The notes below the pieces were generated by a model. That model searched no databases. It was given only the letters and a program-made list of their open reading frames with translations, and had not been told where the DNA came from. Shown here piece after piece: positions 13,690 to 14,501 of a stretch of DNA of 14,501 nucleotides. The position numbers and the translations under genes are program-made. The stretch is from an uncultured Gemmatimonadota bacterium (lineage in GTDB: Bacteria > Gemmatimonadota > Gemmatimonadetes > Gemmatimonadales > Gemmatimonadaceae): assembly GCA_946479895.1 (NCBI GenBank), contig CAMLHT010000086.1, positions 1 through 14,501 of the forward strand. The letters are read 5' to 3'. Numbering within the stretch: position 1 is the first letter of the stretch; each line of letters starts with the position of its first letter.

Positions 13690-14424
13690 ATGGCCTGGCT
13701 GACCGACCCGCAGGCGTGGATCGGCTTCTTGACGTTGACGCTGCTCGAGATCGTCCTCGGCATCGACAACGTCGTCTTCATCTCGATCCTCGTCGGCAAG
13801 CTGCCGGAATCCCAGCGCGAGCGCGCCCGCAAGATCGGCCTCGGGCTGGCGATGCTCATGCGCATCCTGCTCCTGCTCTCGCTGAGCTGGATCATCCGCC
13901 TCACGGCGCCCTTGTTCACCGTCATCGGTCAGGAGATCTCGGGGCGCGACCTCGTGCTGATCGTGGGCGGCCTGTTCCTGCTCGCGAAGAGCACCCACGA
14001 GATCCATGCGGCGCTGGAGGGCGAGGAAGGGGAGAAGTCCCGCCGGGTCGCGCCGTCGTTCACCGCGGTGCTGATCCAGATCCTGCTTCTCGACATCGTG
14101 TTCTCGCTCGACTCGGTGATCACGGCCATCGGCATGGTGGACGAGGTCGCGGTCATGATCGCCGCGGTGATCGTGGCCGTCGGATTCATGCTCGGCTTCT
14201 CGGGCGCGATCAGCCGGTTCGTGCACGATCATCCGACGGTGAAGATGCTCGCGCTGAGCTTCCTCATCCTCATCGGCATGACGCTGATCGGCGAGGGCTT
14301 CGACCAGCACATCCCGAAGGGCTACGTGTACTTCGCGATGGCCTTCTCGGTAGCGGTCGAGATGCTCAATCTCCGCGCGAAGAAGAAGCGGGCGGCGGCG
14401 GTGGAGCTGCGAAGCGAGTATTGA
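13690..14424 (+). CDS. TerC-family integral membrane protein (YgdQ/YoaE type)
   Basis: A 244-residue protein with about seven membrane helices. TerC hallmarks are LLEIVLGIDNVVFISIL (18-34), with Asp 26 and Asn 27 in the first helix. The matching second repeat is LLLDIVFSLDSVITAIGM (132-149), and HDHPTVKMLALSFLILIGMT (179-198) follows. The two Asp-containing half-repeats are the conserved putative metal-binding core. A cytoplasmic charged loop (about 101-122) joins the halves, and the C-terminus is Lys/Arg-rich. Family members have been linked to manganese export and metal loading of secreted proteins, and to tellurite resistance in plasmid-borne Ter systems. No other ter genes are present, so a housekeeping metal or envelope role is more likely. 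It lacks the CBS and CorC domains some relatives carry. No clear ribosome binding site precedes the ATG. Confidence 0.9.
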   Translation: MAWLTDPQAWIGFLTLTLLEIVLGIDNVVFISILVGKLPESQRERARKIGLGLAMLMRILLLLSLSWIIRLTAPLFTVIGQEISGRDLVLIVGGLFLLAKSTHEIHAALEGEEGEKSRRVAPSFTAVLIQILLLDIVFSLDSVITAIGMVDEVAVMIAAVIVAVGFMLGFSGAISRFVHDHPTVKMLALSFLILIGMTLIGEGFDQHIPKGYVYFAMAFSVAVEMLNLRAKKKRAAAVELRSEY

Positions 14425-14429
14425 AGAAC

Positions 14430-14501
14430 AGTGGGAGTGGGAGTGGGGGTGGGGGGGGGGGGTGGGCTTTTTAAAGAACCACAACCCAAACCCACCCACA
14501 C
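14430..14501. repeat. Second AGTGGG array decaying into a G-homopolymer and low-complexity edge
   Basis: AGTGGG units from 14430 pass into a run of 12 G (14451-14462), then GGG and a 35-nt A/C-rich tail unlike the rest of the window. It starts a few bases after the terC-like stop, mirroring the array after the preceding gene. The homopolymer and the change of composition suggest a contig end where assembly or base calling failed, so the final 50 or so bases should not be trusted. Confidence 0.7.

Noticed and set aside
13690..14424. Tellurite-resistance ter operon
   Set aside because: Only a TerC-family membrane protein is present; no TerB, TerD, TerE or TerZ-like gene is nearby.

Overview
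This window comes from a high-GC bacterium, most likely an uncultured soil or sediment lineage of the Gemmatimonadota or Acidobacteriota type. That placement is an inference from gene style: secreted Big-1/leishmanolysin proteases, PQQ dehydrogenases with Gly/Arg-rich loops, tandem NHL-propeller proteins, and small dispersed repeats beginning GTCATCC and ending GGATGAC. No rRNA or other phylogenetic marker is present to settle it. The right edge decays into a G-homopolymer and low-complexity sequence, as at a contig end. Layout, left to right: (1) the 3' part of a secreted Big-1 plus M8 leishmanolysin-like metalloprotease, coupled to a small putative lipoprotein (1-1667, + strand). (2) A palindromic dispersed repeat in a convergent gap (1677-1746). 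(3) A minus-strand cluster transcribed from about 5918 down to 1752: a HupE/UreJ-type membrane protein, a class I cytochrome c, and a periplasmic PQQ-dependent dehydrogenase. The dehydrogenase and cytochrome form a plausible periplasmic oxidation module. (4) Divergent from it, two tandem paralogous secreted NHL propellers resembling peptidyl-alpha-hydroxyglycine alpha-amidating lyase (6046-8516, +). (5) A GNAT acetyltransferase strongly resembling AAC(6')-Ib-type enzymes, preceded by a heptad tandem repeat and a possible 22-codon leader ORF. (6) mpl, a murein-peptide recycling ligase (9243-10712). (7) A roughly 300-nt gap, then a coupled pair: a secreted protein made of two duplicated halves, and a secreted TPR protein whose signal peptide is partly encoded by the dispersed repeat. 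(8) A four-helix CopD-like membrane protein, an (AGTGGG)n inverted repeat able to form a hairpin or G-quadruplex, and a TerC-family membrane protein. Most products appear exported or membrane-embedded, so the window is dominated by cell-envelope and periplasmic functions; Mpl and the acetyltransferase are the clear cytoplasmic enzymes. Three adjacent same-strand pairs (junctions near 1107, 7326 and 12169) share a TGATG stop/start overlap, which implies translational coupling. Nothing here is a CRISPR array, prophage, insertion sequence or recognised defence system. The most unusual items are the repeat inside a signal peptide, the tandem amidating-lyase-like pair with an altered metal-ligand position, and the internally duplicated exported protein.
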